Shown piece by piece: positions 53,469 through 61,075 of a DNA stretch of 64,000 nucleotides. A model generated the notes under the pieces. That model saw only the letters and a list, made by a program, of their open reading frames with translations. It was not told where the DNA came from and did not search any database. The DNA comes from Luteibacter sp. 9135 (GTDB lineage: Bacteria; Pseudomonadota; Gammaproteobacteria; Xanthomonadales; Rhodanobacteraceae): the NCBI RefSeq assembly GCF_000745005.1, contig NZ_JQNB01000001.1:3589501-3653500 (forward strand), given 5' to 3'. Within the stretch, counting starts at the first letter, position 1. Each line of letters opens with the position of its first letter. Both the position numbers and the translations under genes were made by a program.

Positions 53469-54076
53469 ATGACTAACATCCTCTTGCTTCTGTCCAGCCA
53501 GAACAGGAAGGACTCCGTATCCACCCGTGTCGCCAGGAAGCTGGCCGAACACCTGCACACTCAACGTCCGGACGCGAGCGTCATCGAGCGTGACCTTGGG
53601 GCCCAGGCCATACCTCACATCGGTGCCGGGTATGTCAGTGGCCGCACCTTGCCCGCCGAGCAGCGCACGTCCGAGCAGCAGGCAGCCGTGGCATTGTCGG
53701 ACGAACTGGTCCAGGAACTGGTCGCCGCAGAGACCTTGGTGATCGCGTCGCCGATGATCAACTTCGGCATCTCCTCGTCGCTCAAGGCCTGGTACGACCA
53801 CGTGGCTCGTCCCGGCCTGACCTTCAGCTACGCCGCTACCGGCGCGGAAGGTCTGCTCAAGGGCAAGCGCGTGTTCGTAGTCGAAGCGCGTGGCGGAAAG
53901 TACTCCGAGGGACCTGCTCAGGCCGCGGACTTCCAGGAACCCTACCTCAAGCAGTTGCTGAGCTTCATCGGGCTGACCAATGTCACCGTTGTCCGCGTAG
54001 AAGGTGTCGCTTATGGTCCGGAAGTCACGCAGCAGGGCTATCGACGATGCCCTGGCAGAGGTCGCTGCGATCTAGT
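53469..54076 (+). pseudogene. azoR: FMN-dependent NADH-azoreductase, 3' frameshift
   Basis: AzoR is a flavodoxin-fold quinone/azo reductase. Residues 1-190 are normal: [16 protein letters not shown] (phosphate loop), [40 protein letters not shown] and [15 protein letters not shown]. After [13 protein letters not shown] the expected ending [12 protein letters not shown], with a TAG at 54074-54076, appears only in the +1 frame; a single extra G in the GGG run at 54036-54038 explains the shift. As written, translation continues to 54464 across doxX. Only the last dozen residues are affected, so this may be a recent mutation or a sequencing error. First gene of an azoR-doxX-dioxygenase unit. Confidence 0.85.
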
Positions 54077-54126
54077 AGCGCATAGCGAATCAGAACTTTT
54101 AACGAAACCAACAAAGGATTATCTCG

Positions 54127-54561
54127 ATGTCTTCAATCGCACAGTCTCAGCCAGCGCCGCCGAATGCCGGCAAAGCACTGCGTATCGGCCTGTGGATCGC
54201 ACAAGTGCTCGTAACGCTTCTGTTCTGCTTCGCCGGATTCACCAAGCTCACGACCCCAATCGGGCCGCTCTCGGCCATGTGGCCATGGACGGGTGCCGTG
54301 CCCGAGGCCTTCGTTCGCGTCATCGGCGTGATCGATCTGGCAGGCGGCATCGGCATCCTGCTGCCAGCATTGATCCGAATTCTTCCGCGCCTGACGGTAT
54401 GGGCTGCGCTGGGCTGCACGGTCCTGCAGGTCTTCGCCAGCATCTTCCATATCTCGCGGGGTGAATTCGCCGTACTGCCGCTCAACGCAGTGCTGCTGGC
54501 GTTGTCGATATTCGTCCTGTGGGGCCGTGCGCGCAAGGCGCCCATCGCTTCCCGCAGTTGA
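54127..54561 (+). CDS. DoxX-like membrane protein
   Basis: A 144-residue inner-membrane protein with four hydrophobic segments: IAQVLVTLLFCFAGFTKL, VIGVIDLAGGIGILLPALI, LTVWAALGCTVLQVFASIFH and AVLPLNAVLLALSIFVLWG. The FAGFTKL and LAGGIGILLP pattern is typical of the DoxX/SURF4-like family, linked to redox and thiol homeostasis. AAGGA lies nine bases before the ATG. It lies 50 bases after azoR, as in many electrophile-response operons. Confidence 0.85.
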   Translation: MSSIAQSQPAPPNAGKALRIGLWIAQVLVTLLFCFAGFTKLTTPIGPLSAMWPWTGAVPEAFVRVIGVIDLAGGIGILLPALIRILPRLTVWAALGCTVLQVFASIFHISRGEFAVLPLNAVLLALSIFVLWGRARKAPIASRS

Positions 54562-54595
54562 AAGCGGGCTCTAGGTCGAGAAAACATTCCACGTC

Positions 54596-55414
54596 ATGAC
54601 TAAGCAACCAACGCTCTTTATCTCGCACGGTGCCGGTCCGTGCTTCTGGATGACGATGCCCAAGCCGATCGGGCCGCACGGCTTTGACAAGCTGCGCGAC
54701 TATTACTTCGGCCTGCTCGATACCTTGAACGAGCGACCGAAGGCGATCTTGGTGATCTCCGGGCATTGGGAAGAATCCGTGCCCACGGTCAGTACGTCGC
54801 CGGCACCGGGCATGCTGTTCGATTACTACGGCTTTCCGGAACACACCTACCAACTGAGCTATCGCGCGCCAGGGGCGCCCGAGATTGCTCGGCGCATAGG
54901 GCAATTGCTCGATGAAGCGGGGATTGCGCATACCGAGAACGTCGACCGCGCCTTCGATCATGGTGTATTCGTTCCGATGCTATTTGTCGACCCACAGGCA
55001 CAGATCCCGGTGGTCATGTTGTCGATGCGAAACGACCTCTCCGCGGGAGAACATATCGTCATCGGACAAGCACTGGAACCACTGCGCGAGGAAGGCGTGC
55101 TGATCATCGGCAGTGGGTCCAGCTACCACGATTTACGTGGGTTCTTCAGCAGCGACACAGAACATTCCACACGCTTCGATACCTGGTTGACCCAGACCGT
55201 CGAAGCCAAGCCGGCTGAGCGCAATGCGCGGCTGGCGGAATGGACCCAAGCACCATCGGCAAGGCTCTGCCATCCCCGCGAGGAACACCTGATCCCCCTG
55301 ATGGTTGCTGCTGGAGCCGCAGGCGCCGACATCGGTGCACGTGTGTTCAGCGATCGGATTGGGACGAAGGTTATTTCGTGCTTCGCGTTTGGGGATGATG
55401 CAGGATCGTCGTAA
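54596..55414 (+). CDS. LigB-type extradiol dioxygenase, second copy
   Basis: A 272-residue DODA/YgiD-type dioxygenase closely resembling the one at 7406. Shared blocks are FISHGAGP, VISGHWEESVPTVST, DYYGFPEHTYQLSY, RAFDHGVFVPM, VLIIGSGSSYHDLRGF and HPREEHLIPLMVAAGAAG. The metal histidines are kept. The gene ends 34 bases after doxX begins its own downstream spacing, in one likely transcript with azoR and doxX. Combined with AzoR it could act on quinone or catechol compounds; substrate unknown. Its stop lies about ten bases from an IS3 relic, but the protein is full length. Confidence 0.87.
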   Translation: MTKQPTLFISHGAGPCFWMTMPKPIGPHGFDKLRDYYFGLLDTLNERPKAILVISGHWEESVPTVSTSPAPGMLFDYYGFPEHTYQLSYRAPGAPEIARRIGQLLDEAGIAHTENVDRAFDHGVFVPMLFVDPQAQIPVVMLSMRNDLSAGEHIVIGQALEPLREEGVLIIGSGSSYHDLRGFFSSDTEHSTRFDTWLTQTVEAKPAERNARLAEWTQAPSARLCHPREEHLIPLMVAAGAAGADIGARVFSDRIGTKVISCFAFGDDAGSS

Positions 55415-55424
55415 TCGATACAGG

Positions 55425-55749
55425 TAGGCGTGCCGCGGCGTGAGAAATCCAGTTCCACCCCGTTTTCGTACGCCCATCGATCCATGACCTTCCCTGCGAA
55501 CTCACTGCCGTTATCCACTTTGATGGCCGCCGGCTTGCCGCGTTGAGCGATCAGGCGCGTCATCGCTTCGGCCACATGTTCACCACGCAGCGATTGATCC
55601 ACCACGATGTCCAGGCATTCGTCAGTGAAATGGTCAATCACCGTCAGTAATCGAAAACGACGACCATCGAATAGCGCATCGCTGACGAAGTCCATGCCCC
55701 AAAGCGTGTCATCGCAAGGAAAGTCCTTGCGTATCAGTTGCTTGGCTTA
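55425..55749 (-). pseudogene. IS3-family transposase relic
   Basis: A minus-strand fragment reads QLIRKDFPCDDTLWGMDFVS, DALFDGRRFRLLTVIDHFTD, ECLDIVVDQSLRG, IKVDNGSEFAGKVMDRWAYE and NGVELDFSRRGTPT, the DDE core of IS3 OrfB (IS407/IS1404-like). Both ends are lost: the start region runs into a stop and the C-terminal third, with the catalytic Glu, is absent. It lies between the dioxygenase gene and the tRNA-like site at 55753. Confidence 0.85.
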
Positions 55750-55752
55750 TGC

Positions 55753-55769
55753 TGGCGGAGAGAGTGGGA
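55753..55769 (-). other. tRNA-Ser 3'-end fragment, probable island att site
   Basis: Read on the minus strand, TCCCACTCTCTCCGCCA is the T-arm/acceptor end of a bacterial serine tRNA including CCA. The remainder of a tRNA is absent upstream of it. Integrases that use tRNA genes leave such a copy at the far end of an island. By this geometry the island lies to the right, and the intact tRNA-Ser would be on the minus strand beyond 64000. Bases 55770-55955 next to it contain no gene that I can see. Confidence 0.55.
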
Positions 55770-55955
55770 GACCGTACGACGCTCCACCCTACCCTGCAAA
55801 ACAAGCCTTTTTCGGTGGCGACTGCCCGCGGTTGAGTGCCTAGGGGAAGTGTCCAGGGCGGAACGTAGCAGGACAGAAATACGTTGCCAACACCGCGGGC
55901 CGTTTCGCCGCTGCACGCGCGGCATGAGGCGGCCAGAGGCTCGACAAGGGCGCGC

Positions 55956-57008
55956 CTAGGATTTGCGCTTACGCTTCTTCGGTTGCCTTCGGCCTGCCGC
56001 TGCGTTTGCTTCGGGCACTTTGAGGCAATCAACAACGTCAAAGAAAAGTTCCTTTTCTTTCTCCTCTGGCATATTTATCCATTCCGTAAGCTCATTCAAC
56101 GGCCCGCAATGGCGGTGGATGAAATCAGCGAAAGGTCGCGGCTCGAAGCTGACCTTCTTGCTTCGCCTATCGGCATTTGTTGCAATGACGGTCGCCGAGG
56201 TCTGACACAGAGCGAATGTTATGAGCGTATGAGTCGGCTGCGCGGTGCGCACAAAGAAGAAAAGGTCACCTAGAACGTGGTCCAGCTTTGCGACATACGC
56301 ACGAACCTCGGGAATTTCGAAAAGCTCCCTACTGTCGTTGTCGTAGCCAGAAAAGAAGATCTCCACTTTACTTTGACTATCGGCGGCGATTTCTCTAGTG
56401 CTGCGCAAACGATCAAAAAAAGCCCGAGGAGCGTCAACTTCTAATGTTCGGACATCCTCGGCATCCAGCGCATAGAAAATAATATCGGACTGCTTCAACA
56501 TCTTGTTGAGTGCCCAATAATCAGCGAGTTCTTTGGCAGCGTCCCGAACCGGGCCAACGATGTTCAACAAGGCCTCTTTCGAGGCACCAAGCTTATTGGA
56601 GAAGGGAACCATAATTTTCCAAGCTTTGCCCGTAGGTTCCGCTGCCGTCGCCTGGAACAGTTCCCAAAAAGCCTCTCCGGATTCGGGGTCGCAAATGATG
56701 ACTATTACCGGCAAAGGGTAGTTGGCCAAATAATTTAGGTGTTTCTGCTCACCCCTGTAGACGTATCCCCACTGGTTTCGCTCGTCCAGGAAAGACTTTC
56801 CGCATTTGATTTGCACAGCCAGCACCTGGCCTGTAACGGAACCATCAGGAGTAACGATGTCGATCTGCCCGTCGATACCAAAATCGTGCTCTTGGGGGTT
56901 TCGTCGAAATATCCATCCAAAATCGTCGTTGACGACCTTCGAAACAATGCTTACACCCTTCTCGCCTAGCTTTGCGCTTCGCGAGAATTTAGGAAAATCG
57001 TCGGTCAT
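55956..57008 (-). CDS. DUF4365 nuclease-like protein
   Basis: A 350-residue cytoplasmic protein. Residues about 10-160 form a DUF4365 domain, a PD-(D/E)XK-related nuclease fold: EHDFGIDGQIDIV (Asp46, Asp50) followed by VLAVQIKCGKSF (Gln66, Lys68) and YPLPVIVIICDPESGEAFWE. The remaining 190 residues are of unknown type and end in a basic tail (RRQPKKRKRKS). DUF4365 proteins recur in defence islands, often as effectors with separate sensors. The DNA is distinctly AT-richer than the chromosome to the left. GGGAG lies eight bases before the ATG. It follows the XRE gene by 42 bases on the same strand. Confidence 0.8.
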   Translation of the reverse strand: MTDDFPKFSRSAKLGEKGVSIVSKVVNDDFGWIFRRNPQEHDFGIDGQIDIVTPDGSVTGQVLAVQIKCGKSFLDERNQWGYVYRGEQKHLNYLANYPLPVIVIICDPESGEAFWELFQATAAEPTGKAWKIMVPFSNKLGASKEALLNIVGPVRDAAKELADYWALNKMLKQSDIIFYALDAEDVRTLEVDAPRAFFDRLRSTREIAADSQSKVEIFFSGYDNDSRELFEIPEVRAYVAKLDHVLGDLFFFVRTAQPTHTLITFALCQTSATVIATNADRRSKKVSFEPRPFADFIHRHCGPLNELTEWINMPEEKEKELFFDVVDCLKVPEANAAAGRRQPKKRKRKS

Positions 57009-57050
57009 GCAATCGCTCCCTGTTCGCTGCCACGTTAGGCGTTTCGCAAT

Positions 57051-57347
57051 CTATCGCGTAATAAGTGCCGATGCCGGGGTGGCTCCGGCTGCCAGCCTAC
57101 GCTCCAGCTCGCCAACGAATGCGAGCCAGTCGGCACCGTAAATCCGCACGAGGTCGCGGACGACCAACATCTCCAAACCCCTGTCGCCCGTCTCGAGGTC
57201 GCTAAGGCTGGTCTGTGTCAACCCAAGGGCTTCTGCGGCTTGGGTCTGCGTGAGTCCGGCGGCCAAGCGAAGCTCCCGCAACAGCCCGGTCAGGACCGCG
57301 TGCTCAGGCCGATGGGTCGACGATGGTTTGGGGGTCCGCTTTGGCAT
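57051..57347 (-). CDS. XRE-family HTH regulator next to DUF4365
   Basis: A 98-residue protein with a Cro/CI HTH: LRELRLAAGLTQTQAAEALG then LTQTSLSDLETGDRGLEMLV. The C-terminal helix is IYGADWLAFVGELERRLAAG. I start at the ATG at 57347; an in-frame GTG two codons earlier is possible. It is the first gene of a two-gene unit with the DUF4365 protein and likely regulates it, as many defence modules carry such a regulator. Confidence 0.82.
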   Translation of the reverse strand: MPKRTPKPSSTHRPEHAVLTGLLRELRLAAGLTQTQAAEALGLTQTSLSDLETGDRGLEMLVVRDLVRIYGADWLAFVGELERRLAAGATPASALITR

Positions 57348-57490
57348 GCGCACACCGTAGCCAGCGCGCCTATTTATCCCCCTTTCACATTTTCATCCCA
57401 TATCGGGATATCTTACGCCCAGCGGGAGCGGTCGCCGTGAAAACGGCCGCATCGGGCCGAAAGGCCCATCACAGAGGGAGTTACCCATCC

Positions 57491-57832
57491 ATGTCCACCA
57501 TTTTGCGCGCCGCCATCCTTACTTTGTGCCTTGCCTTGATGGCTTGCGCCACGACCACTGGCCGCCCCTTCAACGCGGAGGCCGCAAGCCACTTCGCCGA
57601 CGGCAAGACCACTCAGGCCGACGTCCGCTCTGCCCTGGGCGAGCCCGAGACCGTCCAAGACCGTGGCGATGGCTCGGTCATGTGGCTGTATTCGAGCAGC
57701 GAGAGTAGGGCGTCCGTGCGCGACTACGTCCCGTTCGCTGGGGCGACCAACCACCCCACGATGCAAGCATTGAGCCTGGTGTTCGACCGCCATGGCGTCT
57801 TGGAGTCACACACCGCCATGCAGTCGCGCTGA
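57491..57832 (+). CDS. BamE/SmpA-like lipoprotein
   Basis: A 113-residue predicted lipoprotein: the signal AAILTLCLALMACAT has a lipobox with the acylated Cys at about residue 19. The mature part (HFADGKTTQADVRSALGEPE, VMWLYSSSESR, LSLVFDRHGVLESH) has the two-helix-plus-sheet pattern of the SmpA/OmlA (BamE-like) family. Function outside BamE itself is unknown. GGGAG lies about ten bases before the ATG. Divergent from the XRE gene. Confidence 0.75.
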   Translation: MSTILRAAILTLCLALMACATTTGRPFNAEAASHFADGKTTQADVRSALGEPETVQDRGDGSVMWLYSSSESRASVRDYVPFAGATNHPTMQALSLVFDRHGVLESHTAMQSR

Positions 57833-57916
57833 AGAACGACGACCGCCGTTCGGCAACGCGAAACATGCGTCGGCGAGGCGCACATAACGAGTTCGTTGGC
57901 CAAGGAGCCGCCGTCA

Positions 57917-58447
57917 ATGATTGGAATTCTCTTGCTTATGGCGACCCTCGTCGCCATTGTCGCCACTCGTCGTTCCCCGTCGCTCTGGGCCGGCGGCGCA
58001 CTGCTCGGCACCGGCATTGGTGTCGTTGCCGTCCTCACGGGGCTTGTCGGTCTTGCCGGGCTACTGAACCTTGCCGGTGTCGGGGCCGTCATTAGCACTG
58101 GCGTCGATTTGGCAACGCCCAGGTTGAAGCAAAGGTTGCCGTTTGACGCGACCCACGCTCACGACCATCTTGCCCTCAACGAACACTCGGGGCAGCTTTG
58201 GGTGCGCGACATCAGCGGCAAAGAAGTCATCGTGCGCAAGAGTGAGGTGCAGGAATGGATTCATCGCTATGTGGCGAACGGACAATATAAAGCCAGGAAC
58301 GCCATCGAGCTGCGGTTGACGTCACTTGACCTGCCCACCGTCACAGCCAAGTTCAACCGGCATCCGGACACGGTATGGGGCGCGCCCAAGAATGCCGCGG
58401 AAGCGCAGGAGTGGTTTGCCCGACTAAGTGCGTTTCTTCGTAGCTAG
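57917..58447 (+). CDS. Membrane protein of unknown function
   Basis: A 176-residue protein with two N-terminal hydrophobic segments (IGILLLMATLVAIVATR and LWAGGALLGTGIGVVAVLTG continuing VGLAGLLNLAGVGAVIS), then a soluble domain of about 110 residues (HLALNEHSGQLWVRDISGKE, EVQEWIHRYVANGQYKARNA, AQEWFARLSAFLRS). The ATG at 57917 has AAGGAG nine bases upstream. No family recognised. The soluble part reads like the DUF-type domains that answer to a bound nucleotide or peptide, but this is a guess. Confidence 0.6.
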   Translation: MIGILLLMATLVAIVATRRSPSLWAGGALLGTGIGVVAVLTGLVGLAGLLNLAGVGAVISTGVDLATPRLKQRLPFDATHAHDHLALNEHSGQLWVRDISGKEVIVRKSEVQEWIHRYVANGQYKARNAIELRLTSLDLPTVTAKFNRHPDTVWGAPKNAAEAQEWFARLSAFLRS

Positions 58448-58603
58448 GGGTGCGGCCATCCGCCGAATGGCCCCGTGACGTTCGAGAGGCCTGAAATGAC
58501 CGCCACGGTTGTCATAACCCTCCATTGAGGCCCTAGCGAACCTCCTATGGCGGTCCGTTGGGCCCGCGGGTTAACTTAGGCCATCCAACAGGGGGATGGC
58601 AGG

Positions 58604-60052
58604 ATGCTTGTTTCAAAGTTCTTCAAGCTCGGCCGCCATCAGGCGACGCTCGACTTTCTCGATGTCCACATCGACAAGGACCTACCCGTCTTTGTCGACC
58701 CTTCGGCCTTACGCACGTTGCGGTCAGAATGGGGGCACCACTGCGTTTCACTTCTTCAGACCTATTTCGAGACAGTGCTTGCTGCGATGAGGCAGGGAAA
58801 TCACGTCCGGGCGAAAGCCCTGTTGGCTTGCCTTAGTGAGCGGAACGAATTTCACCTAGGGTTTTCCAAGCAACAATCACGCGGTCATGCGCTAGGTCCG
58901 ATTTCCGCCGAACGCATTTGGAAGTCCTTGGTCTCGAGCAAAGCGGCGACCTCGGGACTTCTAGAAGACCTCGAAGACACCGTGCTCTTCGTGGACGGTG
59001 TTGGCCCGGATATGCTGTCCGATGCTGTGTGCAACATCATTCGCGGCCCGCTCATCAAATACACGCAGCAAGCGTGTAGCTACTACGGCATACCACTGAC
59101 GCCGGGATTAGACTCTGGCCCCGTATGGAACCCCCAAGCGGAGAAGTGGCAAAGCCACCTCATCGAACTGCCACTCACCAAAACCGGCCCCGTCATTTTG
59201 GTGCCGAAAGTGATTGTCCGTGTTTCCCAAACGTATGGTGCCGACGAGTATTACCGCCACTTTCTAATGCCTGTGCTCCAGCAGCATCATAAGGACATCA
59301 ATTCGCAGTTTGTCCATGTGCTGCGCTCAAAGAAGAATAAGGGCAAGAAAAAGGTCTATAAAAAAGACCTATACGAGGCGTATGGCGCCGACAAATTAGC
59401 GGCTGCCACGCTAACAGCAGAGCACCCAGGCGCTCTAGCCAACTACCGTGAGACCAAAAAATCCAATACCACGCAGCCGCTCGACCACATTGCCCTATCG
59501 AAGCTTGAAAGCACCGCCCCACCGGACTTCGGCGCACTTATCGATGCGGTAAAAGCGGTGAAGCCTGGCAGGGATGGTGCCCATGACTACGAGGTGGCCA
59601 TCGAGAAGTTGCTGTCCGCCGTGCTCTATCCATCGCTGTCATCACCCGTGAAACAGGATGAGATCCACGAGGGACGGAAGCGAATTGACATAACCTATCT
59701 CAACGAAGCAAAGCAAGGGTTTTTCGACTGGCTTGCACGGCACCACCCTTCTTCCCACGTCTTCTTCGAGTGCAAAAACTACGGCAAGGAAGTCGGCAAC
59801 CCGGAGCTGGACCAACTCTCAGGGCGGTTCTCCCCGTCGCGAGGTCAGGTGGGCATTCTAGTGGTCCGCTCGCTTGAAAATCGGGCATTGTTTTTGAAAC
59901 GGTGCAAGGACACCGCGAACGACCACAGGGGCTTTATCCTAGTGATTGAAGACTCTGACCTACCGCGTCTCGTGGCGGACCGTGGCAACATCTTGGCCGA
60001 TGGCATGGGTGAAAACTTACTCTACCAGCAGTTCAAGAAACTGGTTTCATAG
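58604..60052 (+). CDS. Orphan PD-(D/E)XK restriction-like nuclease
   Basis: A 482-residue cytoplasmic protein. The C-terminal 130 residues show a restriction-endonuclease-like core: RKRIDITYLNEAKQGFFDWL (Asp362), SSHVFFECKNYGKEVGNPEL (Glu389, Lys391), then DQLSGRFSPSRGQVGILVVR. The N-terminal part (FLDVHIDKDLPVFVDPSALR, LEDTVLFVDGVGPDMLSDAV and CNIIRGPLIKYTQQACSYYG) is of unknown type and may bind DNA or sense the trigger. A basic segment (RSKKNKGKKKVYKKDLYEAY) lies in the middle. No methyltransferase gene is next to it, so it is not a simple restriction-modification system. GGGGGA lies eight bases before the ATG. Confidence 0.75.
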   Translation: MLVSKFFKLGRHQATLDFLDVHIDKDLPVFVDPSALRTLRSEWGHHCVSLLQTYFETVLAAMRQGNHVRAKALLACLSERNEFHLGFSKQQSRGHALGPISAERIWKSLVSSKAATSGLLEDLEDTVLFVDGVGPDMLSDAVCNIIRGPLIKYTQQACSYYGIPLTPGLDSGPVWNPQAEKWQSHLIELPLTKTGPVILVPKVIVRVSQTYGADEYYRHFLMPVLQQHHKDINSQFVHVLRSKKNKGKKKVYKKDLYEAYGADKLAAATLTAEHPGALANYRETKKSNTTQPLDHIALSKLESTAPPDFGALIDAVKAVKPGRDGAHDYEVAIEKLLSAVLYPSLSSPVKQDEIHEGRKRIDITYLNEAKQGFFDWLARHHPSSHVFFECKNYGKEVGNPELDQLSGRFSPSRGQVGILVVRSLENRALFLKRCKDTANDHRGFILVIEDSDLPRLVADRGNILADGMGENLLYQQFKKLVS

Positions 60053-60091
60053 CAGCCGTTTCCCAAAATTTTGGAAGAACGGCATGGGTGC

Positions 60092-61075
60092 TCACTTGTG
60101 CCTTTTCTGTAGCGCCGCGAGCTTTCGTTTGAGACCTGCCTTGGGATTGATGCTCAAGGCCTGCTCATACATGGCCATCGCGTTTGCTGCGTCGCCCAGC
60201 GCCTCGTAGGCTAAGCCCTGGACCTTCAATGCGGCCGCTGCCCAGCCGCGGTCGTCGTCGGCTCCTTCGCGACGAGCGCGCTGGACGGCGGTCAACACCT
60301 CGCGGAGCTGGGCCGGCGACACCCCTTCCCGCTGGACGAGCGTCTCCGCCATCCGAATGACCCTGCTGTAGTCTCCCCTCGCCAGACCAGCTTGCTCCAG
60401 CTCCACTTGGTCCAAGAAGGTGCCGTCGGCGTCATACCGAAATGCCCCCAAGCCCTTGATGTGGGCAATGACCCCCACGGGTGACTCATCAACGGCGAGG
60501 TCCATAGTCCAGGCGTCGGCGCTCGGCCGCACGGCGAACATCTGCTGGCCCGACGCCAGGTCAAAGAGAAACAGACGCACGCTGTCGTCCGTCGAGCTAC
60601 TGGCGGTCTGACACGCGGCATAACGGCCATTGGCAGAGACGGCATTGCCCAGCAGGTTCGCCGACAACCGTCTCGCCAGAAGCTTGTGGCCCTGGGCATC
60701 AAAAGCGTAAAGCGTCCCGGCCAACTCATTGGCGAAGTGCCAGTCTTCTAGGACGAAGGTGCCGTTGTCCGCCACGTGCCCCCTATTGGGCCGCTCCAAG
60801 CGGCCTTGCAGAACCACCCGTTTGCCCGCGACATCGTAGAGCAGATATGCGCCCTTCCCGCGCGTGCGTGCGCCCCCGGTGCTTCCCGACGGGTCACTGT
60901 CCCGCCATGAAATCAGCCACCGGCCATTGGGGGAGCAAGTGGACGGACCGAACCACTGGGGCTTCTCCAAGCTGAAAAATCGGTCCTCGACGACAGCCGG
61001 CACGGGGATAGCGGTCGACGGCAGCGGCGGTGGGCCCGGTGGGCGCTTGCCGAACAGTGCATTGAACCAGCCCAT
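60092..61075 (-). CDS. Beta-propeller-like/TPR protein, unknown function
   Basis: A 327-residue cytoplasmic protein. After a proline-rich start (FGKRPPGPPPLPS), residues 40-225 have propeller-like strands (CSPNGRWLISWRDSD, AYLLYDVAGKRVVLQGR, LYAFDAQGHKLLARRL, LFLFDLASGQQMFAVRPS). The last 60 residues form a TPR-like unit (ALKVQGLAYEALGDAANAMA, MYEQALSINPKAGLKRKLAA). No enzymatic motif is seen. AAGGA lies ten bases before the ATG. It converges on the nuclease gene with 40 bases between stops. Confidence 0.65.
   Translation of the reverse strand: MGWFNALFGKRPPGPPPLPSTAIPVPAVVEDRFFSLEKPQWFGPSTCSPNGRWLISWRDSDPSGSTGGARTRGKGAYLLYDVAGKRVVLQGRLERPNRGHVADNGTFVLEDWHFANELAGTLYAFDAQGHKLLARRLSANLLGNAVSANGRYAACQTASSSTDDSVRLFLFDLASGQQMFAVRPSADAWTMDLAVDESPVGVIAHIKGLGAFRYDADGTFLDQVELEQAGLARGDYSRVIRMAETLVQREGVSPAQLREVLTAVQRARREGADDDRGWAAAALKVQGLAYEALGDAANAMAMYEQALSINPKAGLKRKLAALQKRHK

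Noticed and set aside
53334..53801. N-terminal extension of the second HxlR protein
   Set aside because: It is antisense to azoR; the HxlR fold starts with the ATG at 53333.
54077..54464. A long C-terminal extension of AzoR
   Set aside because: It is the out-of-frame reading of doxX caused by the one-base shift at 54036-54038.
55709..56041. Small open frames in the gap after the tRNA-like site
   Set aside because: They have no start signals or protein-like features and run through the att-like sequence.
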